NCBI RefSeq assembly: GCF_017487405.1
Contig: NZ_CP062222.1
Span: forward strand, 2,155,001-2,219,000
Direction: 5' to 3'
Origin: Brevundimonas goettingensis
Lineage (GTDB): Bacteria > Pseudomonadota > Alphaproteobacteria > Caulobacterales > Caulobacteraceae
DNA length: 64,000 bases
The translations under genes were made by a program, and so were the position numbers. The notes beneath the pieces are model-generated. The model ran no database searches and had not been told where the DNA came from. It saw nothing but the letters and a program-made list of their open reading frames with translations. Numbering within the stretch: position 1 is the stretch's first letter; each line of letters starts with the position of its first letter. Shown here piece by piece: positions 50,364 to 61,497 of the stretch.

Positions 50364-51693
50364 GGTCGGGGCTCGCGAGCACGGCGCGGACGGGTGCATT
50401 CATCATCGAAATGACGAAGCCTGCAAAGGAGATGACGCCGGTCGCCACCCCGACGATGGCGAGGGACAGACCAAGATGGCTCTCGCCGCCCAGGGCCCGG
50501 CTGCCGAGCGTCACCAGGATCGGCGACAGGCCGAGGCCGATCAGGGCGCCGAGGATCATGAAGGCGCCGAGGCAGACGCCGCGCTCCTCATTGGGGACCA
50601 GGACGGCGATGGCCGTGGCGGTGATCAGGCCGGTCATGGAGCCTGCGATCAGCAGGACGAACAGCACCCCCGCGAAAACCGGGACGCTGGTCATGATCGG
50701 GAACAGAGCGGCAGGGACGCCGATGGCCGAGGCGATCACCGCCCCGATCATGATGCCGCCGCGAATGGAGCTCTTGTGGCCCCGGTCGGCGACGAAGCCG
50801 GCCACGACCGGACCCAGAACCCCGGCCAGCAACAGGATGCCGCCCAGCAGGCCGCTGGCCTCGCCGACGCTCATATGCAGGTCGCGCTGCATCACCGGCA
50901 CGGCCCAGACGCCCGCCGCCGCATCGGCCATGATCACGCTGATCTGGCCCACGAACAGGGGCAGAAGGAATTTCCAGCGGCGCAGCAGCGCCTGGATCAG
51001 AGGCTTGAGGGCTTTGCTGGTGCTCTCGACCTCGTGGCGGGCCGGCTCGCGGATCAGGAACTGGAGCAGCAGCATGACGGCGCTGGCGATGCCGAAGACG
51101 AGGGAGGTCTCGCGCCAGGGCGTCATGGCGATCCCCGGGAGGCTGAGATCGCCGGAAAAGGCCGTGAACAGGGCGCCGCCGATGACGAAGGCCAGGGCCG
51201 GACCGAGCGTATTGCCCATGCCGAGGAAGAGCATGGCCCGGCCCCGCTGCTGGGTCGCGGACATGTCGGCCAGCACCGAGATGGCCACCGGCACCAGGCT
51301 CATCGTGCCCAGACCCGCCAGCATCCGGGTGACGAACAGGGTGGCGAAGTCGTTGGCGAAGGCCGAGCCGACCATGCCGACGGTCCAGCACAGACCGAGC
51401 ACCAGCATGATCCGGGCGCGATTGGTGTGGTCGGTCAGCCAGCCGAGCGGGATTGCGATCAGGGCCATGGGCAGGGCGGCGGCGATGCCCTGGATCAGGC
51501 TGATCTGGTAGTCGTTCAGGCCCAGCTCGGCCTTGGCGGCCTCCTGCAACGGCGAGAAGGCCAGCCGCACCATCCCGGCCATCAGGATGATGGTCGAGAC
51601 CAGTATGACCGCGCCCCAGGCGGTTCTCCGGATCGGCCCGGCGTCGACGACGGGCTCTGCACCCGAGGCGGGCAGATCGATGGTGGTGTGCAT
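50356..51693 (-). CDS. MFS transporter
   Basis: 445 residues with 12 hydrophobic segments and the MFS motif between helices 2 and 3 (GWLTDHTNRARIMLVLGL), a similar FVADRGHKSSIRGG between 8 and 9, and a long central loop. No drug-efflux motif stands out; it resembles the sphingolipid/hydroxyacid-type MFS group only loosely. Cotranscribed with the SGNH hydrolase. Likely imports a product of the island. CCTAGCCTCC occurs on minus at 51748-51739, 45 bases before the start, as before the receptor and AraC genes. Confidence 0.9.
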   Translation of the reverse strand: MHTTIDLPASGAEPVVDAGPIRRTAWGAVILVSTIILMAGMVRLAFSPLQEAAKAELGLNDYQISLIQGIAAALPMALIAIPLGWLTDHTNRARIMLVLGLCWTVGMVGSAFANDFATLFVTRMLAGLGTMSLVPVAISVLADMSATQQRGRAMLFLGMGNTLGPALAFVIGGALFTAFSGDLSLPGIAMTPWRETSLVFGIASAVMLLLQFLIREPARHEVESTSKALKPLIQALLRRWKFLLPLFVGQISVIMADAAAGVWAVPVMQRDLHMSVGEASGLLGGILLLAGVLGPVVAGFVADRGHKSSIRGGIMIGAVIASAIGVPAALFPIMTSVPVFAGVLFVLLIAGSMTGLITATAIAVLVPNEERGVCLGAFMILGALIGLGLSPILVTLGSRALGGESHLGLSLAIVGVATGVISFAGFVISMMNAPVRAVLASPDHG

Positions 51694-51806
51694 GTCCCGG
51701 CTTCCTCGCCACGCCGGATTTGCCCGGTCCTTCGCAATGGAGGCTAGGCGCGCCCTGCCCGGCCCGAAACGTCAGCCAGTGTGCCGAATGGAAGTCTCGG
51801 TTGACG

Positions 51807-53222
51807 TCAGGCGAGGGCGCCGGACGCCGGCGTCAGGATCGCCACGCCCTCGCTCGCGATCACCGCGCCACGGGTCAGGTCCAGCCGCTCCGGACGGGAA
51901 GGGCGGGCGGCGGGGGCCGCGAACCTCAGCCGGTTGGTTCCGCTGCCGTCGAGATAGCGGCCCGGGGCGCCGGCGGAATGGACCAGCTCGGGCGCGCCCT
52001 TGACGGTCACCAGCCGGTCGAAGGTGACGACGACGCCGTCCGCCTCGACCTCGACCCCGGCGACCACCGGCCCGTCCGTCCGCTCGGGATCCCAGCTCCC
52101 GGCGAAGGTCCATTTCGCCGTCATGTCCGCAGGAGTGGGCGCCCCCTTGGCCGTCGCCAGATTGTCGGCCAGCCAGCCATAGTCGCCGCCGTTGCGATGG
52201 CTGTTGTGGAAGTAGTGGCGCTCGGGCCAGCGCCCCTCCTCCTGCGCCGCCCGGTTGCGGGCCAGGTCGTCGGCGGTCGGGGTCCCGCCGTTCAGCGGAT
52301 AGACGACCAGATAGGGCGGCTGATCCCGCATCCGCTCCGAGAAGGAACAGTCGACGAAGTAGAACTGGGCGTCGCGGTGATGGCGGGCCAGATAGAACTG
52401 CGGCGGGCCGTCGACGGCGCAACCCTTGATGACGAACTTCTTGTCCTCGACCCGCATCCCCTCGTGCCAGAAGGCGGCGGTGGTGTTGGGATTGACCTGG
52501 GTGATCTCGGAGTTCGACAGGAAGCACCAGCCGCGCGGGCAGATGAAGTCGACCGAGCCCATCACCCTCAGCCCGGTGTGATAATACCGCCCGCCGTCGG
52601 CGGTCAGGGGCGTCGCGCCCGGTCCCTCGGACAGGCCCGCCTCGTCATTGCCCTTGATCCCGCGCCACAGGCTCAGGGTGTCGGCGCCCAGGCTCAGGAT
52701 GTCGGCGTTCTGGATGATGATCCGGTCGGCGCGGCCGAAGATGGTGAAGGCGTGCGGCCCGATCGCCGTGACGGTGTTGTGGACCGTCATGTTTTCCAGG
52801 ACGAAGTCGTGGGCCGTGGCGCTGATGTTGAGGACCCCCTGCCCCAGGGCGTCGCGCGGCAGGTCGGCGGGCCGGTTCGACTGCAGCCGCGTGCCCATCC
52901 GGCTGGTCCCACGCAAGGTCACATAGGCGGCGTCGACGCGCACGACCTCGTCATAGACCCCGTTGCGGATCAGGATAATCTTGCGCTCGCGGTTGTCCCT
53001 GGGGATCGACTGGACCGCGGCATGGATGGAGGTGAACTGCCCCGTGCCGTCCGCCGCCACGATGATGTCCGGGTCGGCCTCCCAGGTCGGGACACTGGCG
53101 CGAGCGGCCTGGGCGAAAGCGGGAGCGGCGGCGCTCGCCATGAGGCCGGCCAGGGCTGAACGGCGGCTGAGGGCGAAGGCGGAAAGGCTCACGGTCGGTC
53201 TCCGGTCATGGATAGCTGGCAT
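51807..53222 (-). CDS. exported pectinesterase-family protein (CE8 fold)
   Basis: 471 residues. Signal with an RR motif (LSRRSALAGLMASAAAPAFA), suggesting Tat export. A GTG at 53192 (GGAGA upstream) is an alternative start. Right-handed beta-helix of the pectin methylesterase family: AADGTGQFTSIHAAVQSIPR, GVYDEVVRVDAAYVTLRGTS, ISATAHDFVLENMTVHNT and the catalytic-Asp segment GSVDFICPRGWCFLSNSEIT (near 224). The usual GxVDFIFG reads VDFICP. The C-terminal 90 residues form an extra domain. Demethylation of pectin or a related polysaccharide is likely. Confidence 0.88.
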   Translation of the reverse strand: MPAIHDRRPTVSLSAFALSRRSALAGLMASAAAPAFAQAARASVPTWEADPDIIVAADGTGQFTSIHAAVQSIPRDNRERKIILIRNGVYDEVVRVDAAYVTLRGTSRMGTRLQSNRPADLPRDALGQGVLNISATAHDFVLENMTVHNTVTAIGPHAFTIFGRADRIIIQNADILSLGADTLSLWRGIKGNDEAGLSEGPGATPLTADGGRYYHTGLRVMGSVDFICPRGWCFLSNSEITQVNPNTTAAFWHEGMRVEDKKFVIKGCAVDGPPQFYLARHHRDAQFYFVDCSFSERMRDQPPYLVVYPLNGGTPTADDLARNRAAQEEGRWPERHYFHNSHRNGGDYGWLADNLATAKGAPTPADMTAKWTFAGSWDPERTDGPVVAGVEVEADGVVVTFDRLVTVKGAPELVHSAGAPGRYLDGSGTNRLRFAAPAARPSRPERLDLTRGAVIASEGVAILTPASGALA

Positions 53223-53257
53223 CTTGCGCTCCGTCGCCTGCGGCGTCGGTCAGCCGT

Positions 53258-53282
53258 GATATCGCTAACATTTTGCGAAATC
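53258..53282. promoter_or_regulatory. candidate operator dyad between the pectinesterase and L-hydroxyacid dehydrogenase genes
   Basis: Arms GATATCGCTAA and TTTGCGAAATC around CAT: 9 of 11 positions pair. It lies in the shared divergent promoter region, 36 bases before the pectinesterase start and 119 before the dehydrogenase start. It differs from the ACCTNTC dyad. Confidence 0.5.
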
Positions 53283-53401
53283 GAGAACCCCGCTCGCTGA
53301 GCCTCCGGCACAGCAAGTCTTCCTCATTGCACGAGACGGGGTCGCAACCCTGACGGTATTATCGGCCATGGCGTGTATGGGTCGGCGGCGGAGTGTTTGA
53401 A

Positions 53402-54571
53402 ATGATCATCTCGTCGCCCGGCGACTATCGCGAGGCCGCGCGCCGCAAGCTGCCGCCCTTCCTGTTCCAGTACATCGACGGCGGGGCCTATGCGGAGACG
53501 ACGCTCGGCCACAACGTCACCGACTGGCACGACGTTCTCCTGCGCCAGCGCGTGCTCCGGGACATGTCGGACCTGAGCCTCGAGACGAAGCTGTTCGACG
53601 AGACGCTGAAGCTGCCGATCGTCCTCGCCCCCGTCGGCCTGACCGGAATGTACGCCCGGCGCGGCGACGTCCAGGCGGCCCGGGCGGCGGCCTCGCGCGG
53701 CGTACCCTTCACCATGTCGACCATGTCGATCTGCTCCATCGAGGAGGTGGCGCCCGTCATCGACCGGCCGATCTGGTTTCAGCTCTATGTGCTGCGCGAC
53801 CGCGGCTTCATGCGCCATGTGCTGGACCGCGCGAAGGCGGCCGGGGTGAAGACCCTGGTGTTTACCGTCGACCTGCCGGTTCCCGGCGCCCGCTACCGCG
53901 ACGCCCATTCTGGCATGAGCGGCCCCAACACCGGACTCCGGCGGATGCTGCAGGCCGTGACCCATCCAGCCTGGGCCTGGGACGTCGGCCTCAACGGAGC
54001 CCCGCACACCCTTGGAAACATCTCCGCCTATATGGGCAAGCCGACGGGGCTGGCCGATTTCATGGGCTGGATCGGCCAGAATTTCGATCCGTCCATCGCC
54101 TGGAAGGATCTGCAGTGGATCCGCGATGTCTGGGACGGGCCGATCATCATCAAGGGCATCCTCGATCCCGACGACGCGCGCGACGCAGTAGCCTTCGGCG
54201 CGGACGGGATCGTGGTGTCAAACCACGGCGGGCGGCAGTTGGACGGGGTTCTGTCCACAGCCCGGGCCCTGCCCGGGATCGCCGAAGCAGTTAAGGGCGA
54301 TCTGACGATCCTGATCGATTCCGGCATTCGCAACGGGCTGGACGTGGTGCGAGCTTTGGCCCTCGGCGCAGATGCCGTCATGCTGGGCCGGGCCTTCGTC
54401 TATGCCCTGGCGGCGGGCGGACAGGCCGGAGTCGCCAACCTTCTGGACCTGTTCGAGAAGGAGATGCGGGTGGCCATGACCCTGACCGGCGCCCGGACCA
54501 TCGCCGACATCGGCCCGGACGTTCTGGTCCGCACCAAGGGGCAAGAGGCGGCCTATCCCGCCAGCCGATAG
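53402..54571 (+). CDS. FMN-dependent L-2-hydroxyacid dehydrogenase (L-lactate dehydrogenase type)
   Basis: 389 residues from ATG 53402 (GGAG upstream). LldD/glycolate-oxidase fold: [67 protein letters not shown], and the active-site [15 protein letters not shown] with the catalytic His, then [20 protein letters not shown] for FMN phosphate. It oxidises L-lactate (or similar) and feeds the respiratory chain. It is the stereochemical counterpart of the D-type enzyme at 45444. Its 3' end overlaps kdpE by 19 bases convergently. Confidence 0.92.
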   Translation: MIISSPGDYREAARRKLPPFLFQYIDGGAYAETTLGHNVTDWHDVLLRQRVLRDMSDLSLETKLFDETLKLPIVLAPVGLTGMYARRGDVQAARAAASRGVPFTMSTMSICSIEEVAPVIDRPIWFQLYVLRDRGFMRHVLDRAKAAGVKTLVFTVDLPVPGARYRDAHSGMSGPNTGLRRMLQAVTHPAWAWDVGLNGAPHTLGNISAYMGKPTGLADFMGWIGQNFDPSIAWKDLQWIRDVWDGPIIIKGILDPDDARDAVAFGADGIVVSNHGGRQLDGVLSTARALPGIAEAVKGDLTILIDSGIRNGLDVVRALALGADAVMLGRAFVYALAAGGQAGVANLLDLFEKEMRVAMTLTGARTIADIGPDVLVRTKGQEAAYPASR

Positions 54572-55242
54572 CCGACGCCGGGCTCGGTCAGCAGAAGGGC
54601 CGGCGCCGCCGGATCGGCTTCCAGCTTGTGCCGCAGCTGGCCCATGACGACCCGCAGATACTGGGTGTCGGAGACGTGCGCCTTGCCCCAGACCGCGCTC
54701 AGCAGGTCCATGTGGGTCACCAGCTTGCCGGCATGCAGCGCCAGTTGCGCCAGCACGTCATACTCCTTGGGCGTAAGGCGGACCGGCTGGCCGGACCGGG
54801 TGACCAGCCGCATCTCGAGATCGATGACGACATCGCCCGCAGCCACCGGCCCCCGGGGCCGTCCGGCGTCCCCGGTCTGGCGCAGCCCCGCCCGCACCCG
54901 CGCCAGAAGCTCGCCAACGCCGAAGGGCTTTTCGACATAGTCGTTGGCCCCGAGATCCAGCGCCTCGATCTTCTCGGCCTCCTTGTCACGCGCGGACAGG
55001 ATCAGGATCGGGCCAGCGTAGAACTCCCGCGCCCGCTTCAGCACATCCTTGCCGTCCATATCGGGCAGGCCGAGATCCAGCAGGACGGCGTCGGGGCTCC
55101 ACAGGGCGATGGCGCGCAGCCCCTCCTGCCCGCTGTCGGCGCGCCGGGCGTCATAGCCCGCGGCGTCGAGCGCCGGGGTCAGGAAGCGGTGGATCTGGGG
55201 TTCGTCGTCGATGACGAGGATGCGGGGACGGACGGCCGACAT
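54553..55242 (-). CDS. kdpE: response regulator KdpE
   Basis: 229 residues. Receiver domain with phospho-Asp in [20 protein letters not shown] and Lys in [16 protein letters not shown]; OmpR-type winged helix with [20 protein letters not shown] and [20 protein letters not shown]. It activates kdp transcription when phosphorylated by KdpD. Ten bases follow the kdpD stop. Complete. Confidence 0.96.
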   Translation of the reverse strand: MSAVRPRILVIDDEPQIHRFLTPALDAAGYDARRADSGQEGLRAIALWSPDAVLLDLGLPDMDGKDVLKRAREFYAGPILILSARDKEAEKIEALDLGANDYVEKPFGVGELLARVRAGLRQTGDAGRPRGPVAAGDVVIDLEMRLVTRSGQPVRLTPKEYDVLAQLALHAGKLVTHMDLLSAVWGKAHVSDTQYLRVVMGQLRHKLEADPAAPALLLTEPGVGYRLAG

Positions 55243-55252
55243 GGCTTCAGCC

Positions 55253-57934
55253 TTACAGCAGGTTCGGATGGGTCGCGATGGCCTTGGGCAGGCTGATCAG
55301 GACCCGCGTCCCCTTGCCGTCGGCGATGGGACTGGCCGCCGCGATCCGCCCGCCATTGGCCTCCACGAAACCCTTGGAGATGGCCAGACCCAGGCCGGCG
55401 CCGTTCGATCGATCACTGGGCTGTTCCATCCGGCGGAACTTGTCGAAGACCCGCTCCAGCTCTTCGGTCGGGATTCCCTTGCCCTGGTCCTCGATGGAGA
55501 TGACCACCGATCCGCGATCCTCATAGGCCGCCAGTTCGATGGTCGAGCCATCGGGACTGTAGGCGATGGCGTTCTCGAGGATGTTGACCACCGCCTGCTC
55601 CAGCAGTCCCTGATCGACCATCACCAGACTGAGCTCAGATGGGAAATCGCGGGTCAGGTCGCGGGCCTGCAGACGACGCGAGACCCGTTCGGCCGCCGCG
55701 TTCAGGACGTCGCGGACATCGGTCCAGTCGGCCTTGATGTTCAGCCCGCCGCCTTCCAGCCGCGTCATGTCCAGCAGGTCGCCGACATAGCGGTTCAGCC
55801 GCTCGGCCTCCTCGCGGATCGACAGCAGCAGGTCGGCGCGGACTGCCGGCTTCAGCGTCTCGCCGAAGTCGATCAGGGTGGTCGCCGAACCCAGCACGGT
55901 CGAGAGCGGCGTCCTCAGGTCGTGGCTGACCGAGTTCATCAGCGCCCCCCGGAACCGGTCGGCGCGGCGCAGGGTCTCGGTCTCCAGCGCCTGACCGGCC
56001 AGTTCGGCGCGTTCGATGGCAACCGCTCCCTGATCCAGCAGGGCCAGGGCCAGACGCTCTTCGTCCGAACCGGGCGCGAGCGCTTCCGCCTCGATACCCG
56101 CGACGCCGGATCGCCCACGCACACCCTGCAGGGGTCGGAAGGTCCAGCTCGACTGCGGCAGGGTGCCGGTGCCGAAACCCGCCGGCTCCCCATGCTCCCA
56201 GGCCCAGCGCGCGGCGGCCATGGGGGCGGCTCCGAGCGTCGGGGTGTCGGGCGCGCCGGCGGCTATGGTCAGGTCATCGCCGCCAAGGCCCGTTGTGGGC
56301 AGCAGGACCACCGCCCGGGCGCCGGCGGACTCTGCGGTCTGTTCGGCCAGGATGCGGGCGGTCTGGATGCGGTCGTCGGCGGCGGCCAAGGCCTGGCTGG
56401 CGCCCAGCAGGGCCGAGACAGCGGAGGCGCGCCGCTTCGTCGCCAGCGCCTGCTCGCGCATCCGGCCCGCCAACGCTCCTGTCAGCAGGGCCACGCCCCA
56501 GAAGACCAGCAGGGTCAGCACATCCGTGGGCGAGCCGATGGCCAGGCTGTAGCGCGGGTGGAGGAACAGGAAGTTGTAGGTCAGGAAGGCCAGTGTCGCC
56601 GCCACCAACGCCGGGCGCGATCCGCGCAGCGCCCCGGCCGCCACCACCGCCGCCATATAGATGACGCCCAGATCGACGCGCTCGAAGCCGCGATCCAGCG
56701 GCACGGCCGCCGCCGTGGCGAGGCCCACGAACACGGCCCCATCCAGATAGCCGCGCCAGCCGCCCAACCGCTTCGCCAGCCCGACCTTCACGGGCGTGAC
56801 GGGGTCGCTTCCCTTCGACTCCACGCCCTCGGTGACGATGTGGATCGCCGCGCCCTTCGCCGAACGCAGCAGTTCGGCGGCCAGCGACCGGCCGAACAGG
56901 TCGCGCAGCCGGCTGTCGCGCCCCTTGCCGGTGACCACCTGGGTCACATGGTTGCGCTGGACGTGGTCCATGACGGCGCGCACCACGTCCTCGCCGCTCA
57001 GGGTGACGGTGCGGGCACCGAGCTGTTCGGCCAGCTTCAGGGCGGCGCTGAGCCGGGCGTCGCCCTCGGCCGAGCGGGCGGCCCTGTCCACCGTCGCCAC
57101 GGTCCAGGGCGCATCCATCATCATGTCGGACATGCGCCGCCCGGTCCGCACCAGCGACTGGGCCATGGCGTCGCCGCCGACCAGCACCAGGATCCGCTCA
57201 TTGACCGCCCAGGGCCCGGCCGTCCCCTGCTCGCGCAGATGGACCAGAAGCTGGTCATCGACGGTCTGGGCCGCCCGGCGCAGGGCCAGCTCCCGCAGCG
57301 CCGTCAGGGTCTCGACCTTGAAGAAATTGTCCGCCGCCACCCGCGCCGTCTCGGGCACATAGACCTTGCCGTCGGCCAGTCGACCCCGCAGTTCGTCGGG
57401 GGTGATGTCCACCACCTCGATGTCGTCGGCGCGGCTCAGGGCGACGTCGGGCACGGCCTCGCGCTGGCGCACCCCGGTGATCCGCAGGACCACGTCGGAC
57501 AGGCTCTCCAGATGCTGGACGTTCAGCGTCGTCCAGACGTCGATCCCGGCCTTCAGGATTTCATCGACGTCCTGCCAGCGCTTGGGATGGCGCGAACCCG
57601 GGGCGTTGGAATGGGCGTATTCGTCGACCAGCAGCAGGTCGGGCCGCCGCGTCAGGGCGCCGTCGATGTCGAACTCCAGCAGGGTCCGGCCGCGATACTC
57701 GATGGGGTTGCGCGCCAGCACCTCGAGGCCGCGCAGCAGGGCGGCGGTCTCCTTGCGGCCATGGGTCTCGACCAGGCCCACGACGACGTCGAGGCCCTCC
57801 GCCTTCCGGCGTCGGGCCGCGCGCAGCATCTCATAGGTCTTGCCCACGCCCGGCGACATGCCGAGAAAAACCTTCAGCCGCCCCCGTTTCCGGGGAGCGG
57901 CTTTCAGCGAAGGGTCTGGCGCAGGCTCGGCCAA
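55253..57934 (-). CDS. kdpD: potassium sensor histidine kinase KdpD
   Basis: 893 residues. N-terminal KdpD domain with Walker A FLGMSPGVGKTYEML and LVDEYAHSNAPGSRHPKRWQ, a universal-stress-type domain (RILVLVGGDAMAQSLVRTGR), four membrane helices (about 395-490, DUF4118), a GAF-like part, then HisKA with SHDLRTPLSTVLGSAT and HATPase with NAIAYSPDG and GAGLGLAISKGFVEANGG. The only start that keeps the Walker motif is a TTG at 57934, one base after the kdpC stop and without a good ribosome site, so translation is likely coupled to kdpC. Senses low K+ or turgor. Confidence 0.96.
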   Translation of the reverse strand: MAEPAPDPSLKAAPRKRGRLKVFLGMSPGVGKTYEMLRAARRRKAEGLDVVVGLVETHGRKETAALLRGLEVLARNPIEYRGRTLLEFDIDGALTRRPDLLLVDEYAHSNAPGSRHPKRWQDVDEILKAGIDVWTTLNVQHLESLSDVVLRITGVRQREAVPDVALSRADDIEVVDITPDELRGRLADGKVYVPETARVAADNFFKVETLTALRELALRRAAQTVDDQLLVHLREQGTAGPWAVNERILVLVGGDAMAQSLVRTGRRMSDMMMDAPWTVATVDRAARSAEGDARLSAALKLAEQLGARTVTLSGEDVVRAVMDHVQRNHVTQVVTGKGRDSRLRDLFGRSLAAELLRSAKGAAIHIVTEGVESKGSDPVTPVKVGLAKRLGGWRGYLDGAVFVGLATAAAVPLDRGFERVDLGVIYMAAVVAAGALRGSRPALVAATLAFLTYNFLFLHPRYSLAIGSPTDVLTLLVFWGVALLTGALAGRMREQALATKRRASAVSALLGASQALAAADDRIQTARILAEQTAESAGARAVVLLPTTGLGGDDLTIAAGAPDTPTLGAAPMAAARWAWEHGEPAGFGTGTLPQSSWTFRPLQGVRGRSGVAGIEAEALAPGSDEERLALALLDQGAVAIERAELAGQALETETLRRADRFRGALMNSVSHDLRTPLSTVLGSATTLIDFGETLKPAVRADLLLSIREEAERLNRYVGDLLDMTRLEGGGLNIKADWTDVRDVLNAAAERVSRRLQARDLTRDFPSELSLVMVDQGLLEQAVVNILENAIAYSPDGSTIELAAYEDRGSVVISIEDQGKGIPTEELERVFDKFRRMEQPSDRSNGAGLGLAISKGFVEANGGRIAAASPIADGKGTRVLISLPKAIATHPNLL

Positions 57935-57935
57935 A

Positions 57936-58511
57936 TCAGGAGGCCGGGAAACGGGCGTCGAGGGCGCGGTTGGCCATCAGGACGTTGACGCGCGGCTGGC
58001 CGATGAAGCCTAGCAAGGCGCCTTGCGTATGCTGGTCGATCACGCGCTGGACCTCGGCTGCGGGCACGCCCCGGGCGGTCGCGATGCGCGCCGCCTGAAG
58101 CCGAGCGTAGGCCGGTGAGATGTCCGGGTCGAGCCCAGAACCGGAGGCCGTGACGGCGTCGGCGGGCACGGAGGTCGCGCCGTCGTCGGCGCGGATCGTC
58201 TCGGCTTCGGTCTTCACCCGCTCGGCCAGATCGGCGTTGAGCGGGCCGTAGTTCGAGCCCGAGGATGACAGGCCGTCATAGCCCTCGCCCGCCGCCGACG
58301 GACGCGGATGCAGGTAGCGGGCCTCGGCAAAGGGCTGGCCGATCAGGGCCGAACCCTGCACGGCGCCCGAGGCGTCGTGGACGAGACTGCCGTTGGCCTT
58401 GTCCGGGAAGACGCCCTGGGCGAAACCGGTGATCGCCAGCGGATAGGCGACACCCAGAACCAGGGTGAAGAGCGCCACCATCACAATGGCGGGCCGGATT
58501 GGGTTGACCAT
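57936..58511 (-). CDS. kdpC: K+-transporting ATPase subunit KdpC
   Basis: 191 residues from ATG 58511. One N-terminal membrane helix (IVMVALFTLVLGVAYPLAIT) and the family motifs GSALIGQPFAEARYLHPRPS, SSGSNYGPLN, VTASGSGLDPDISPAYARLQ and RVNVLMANRALD. KdpC stabilises the KdpAB pump and promotes ATP binding. It is 11 bases after the porin gene and one base before kdpD. Confidence 0.96.
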   Translation of the reverse strand: MVNPIRPAIVMVALFTLVLGVAYPLAITGFAQGVFPDKANGSLVHDASGAVQGSALIGQPFAEARYLHPRPSAAGEGYDGLSSSGSNYGPLNADLAERVKTEAETIRADDGATSVPADAVTASGSGLDPDISPAYARLQAARIATARGVPAAEVQRVIDQHTQGALLGFIGQPRVNVLMANRALDARFPAS

Positions 58512-58522
58512 CTTCGGTCTCC

Positions 58523-59221
58523 TTAGAAGGTCGCCTTCAGCGAGGCCACGGCGCGGGCGCCGTAGATGTCGCCGAAGTCGTGCTGGTCGGTGTCGTGGTA
58601 GCGGACGTCGACCGCGAAGTGCGGGGTCAGCTGATAGGCGGCGCCGAGGTTCCACGTCGTGTAGTCGAAGTCAGAGGACACGAACTGACGCCCCACCGCG
58701 CCGGAGATCGTCCATTTGTCGGCGGGCGAGATCGCGGCATTGGCCTCGACATAGGTCGCCTCATCTTCGGACGCGCCGAAGAAGTCCGGCGACCAGTAGA
58801 CGGCGCCGCCGAGGGTGGCGGGACCGAAGGCGCGCGAGGCCGCGGCCTTGAACTCGGCGTAGTCGTAATCGGCTCCGTCGGGCTGGTTCGTGTAAAGATA
58901 TCCGACCACCCCGAGATCGAGGTTCCAGCCGGCGACCTCCGGGCGGATGCCGCCGTACAGGTCGATCTCGGCATTGGTGTCCCCATCGCCGAAGTCGACA
59001 TTCGAGGCCCAGCTCCCGGCGTAGAAGGAGCCGGCAGTCAGGTCGACGCCGCCCGAAAGGGCCGGATCTTCCTGGGTCTGGCTGACGCCCCGGAAGACGT
59101 AGTCGGAGGTTCCGGCGACGTTGAAGCTCCATTGCGGAGCCGTGGCGTCCTGGGCCTGGGCGGCGGTCGCCAGCGCGAACGGGGCGGCGACGGTGAGGAG
59201 AAGACGGAGCGAGGTATTCAT
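58523..59221 (-). CDS. TorF family putative porin inside the kdp operon
   Basis: 232 residues. Signal peptide (LLLTVAAPFALATAAQAQ) and an outer-membrane barrel pattern of the TorF/Gcw_chp family: WSFNVAGTSDYVFRGVSQTQ, DPALSGGVDL, GSFYAGSWASNVDFGDGD, AEIDLYGGIRPEVAGWNLDL and a terminal Phe (SLKATF). The family is a putative porin of unknown substrate. It starts within the stop of the 58-residue protein (TGATG) and ends 11 bases before kdpC, so it must be made with the K+ pump. A role in letting K+ through the outer membrane at very low K+ is inference. Confidence 0.9.
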   Translation of the reverse strand: MNTSLRLLLTVAAPFALATAAQAQDATAPQWSFNVAGTSDYVFRGVSQTQEDPALSGGVDLTAGSFYAGSWASNVDFGDGDTNAEIDLYGGIRPEVAGWNLDLGVVGYLYTNQPDGADYDYAEFKAAASRAFGPATLGGAVYWSPDFFGASEDEATYVEANAAISPADKWTISGAVGRQFVSSDFDYTTWNLGAAYQLTPHFAVDVRYHDTDQHDFGDIYGARAVASLKATF

Positions 59222-59397
59222 CAGGCTTGATCTTTCAGTGCGGACGCCGGGACAGGGCCGGGACGTTCGGGAGCGTGGGTGCGGTCGGCGTGGGCCAGCA
59301 GGCTGACGACCACGACGGCGGCGATGACGAAGAGGGCGAACCAGACATCGTTCTTGCCGGCGGCCTTGAATGTGTTGCCTTGTTTGCGTTGGGGCAT
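59221..59397 (-). CDS. 58-residue single-helix membrane protein between kdpB and the porin
   Basis: ATG 59397 to TGA 59221; 11 bases after kdpB and sharing a base with the porin start. A basic N-terminus (MPQRKQGNTFKAAGKNDVW) is followed by one membrane helix (FALFVIAAVVVVSLLAHADR) and a short Pro-rich tail (THAPERPGPVPASALKDQA). By the positive-inside rule the tail is periplasmic. I do not recognise it. Its coupling to kdpB and the porin suggests an accessory to the K+ system, for example a link between pump and porin. Confidence 0.7.
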   Translation of the reverse strand: MPQRKQGNTFKAAGKNDVWFALFVIAAVVVVSLLAHADRTHAPERPGPVPASALKDQA

Positions 59398-59408
59398 GGG
59401 GTTGGCTC

Positions 59409-61484
<2,076 letters not shown>

Positions 61485-61497
61485 TTCAGGTGTCCAA

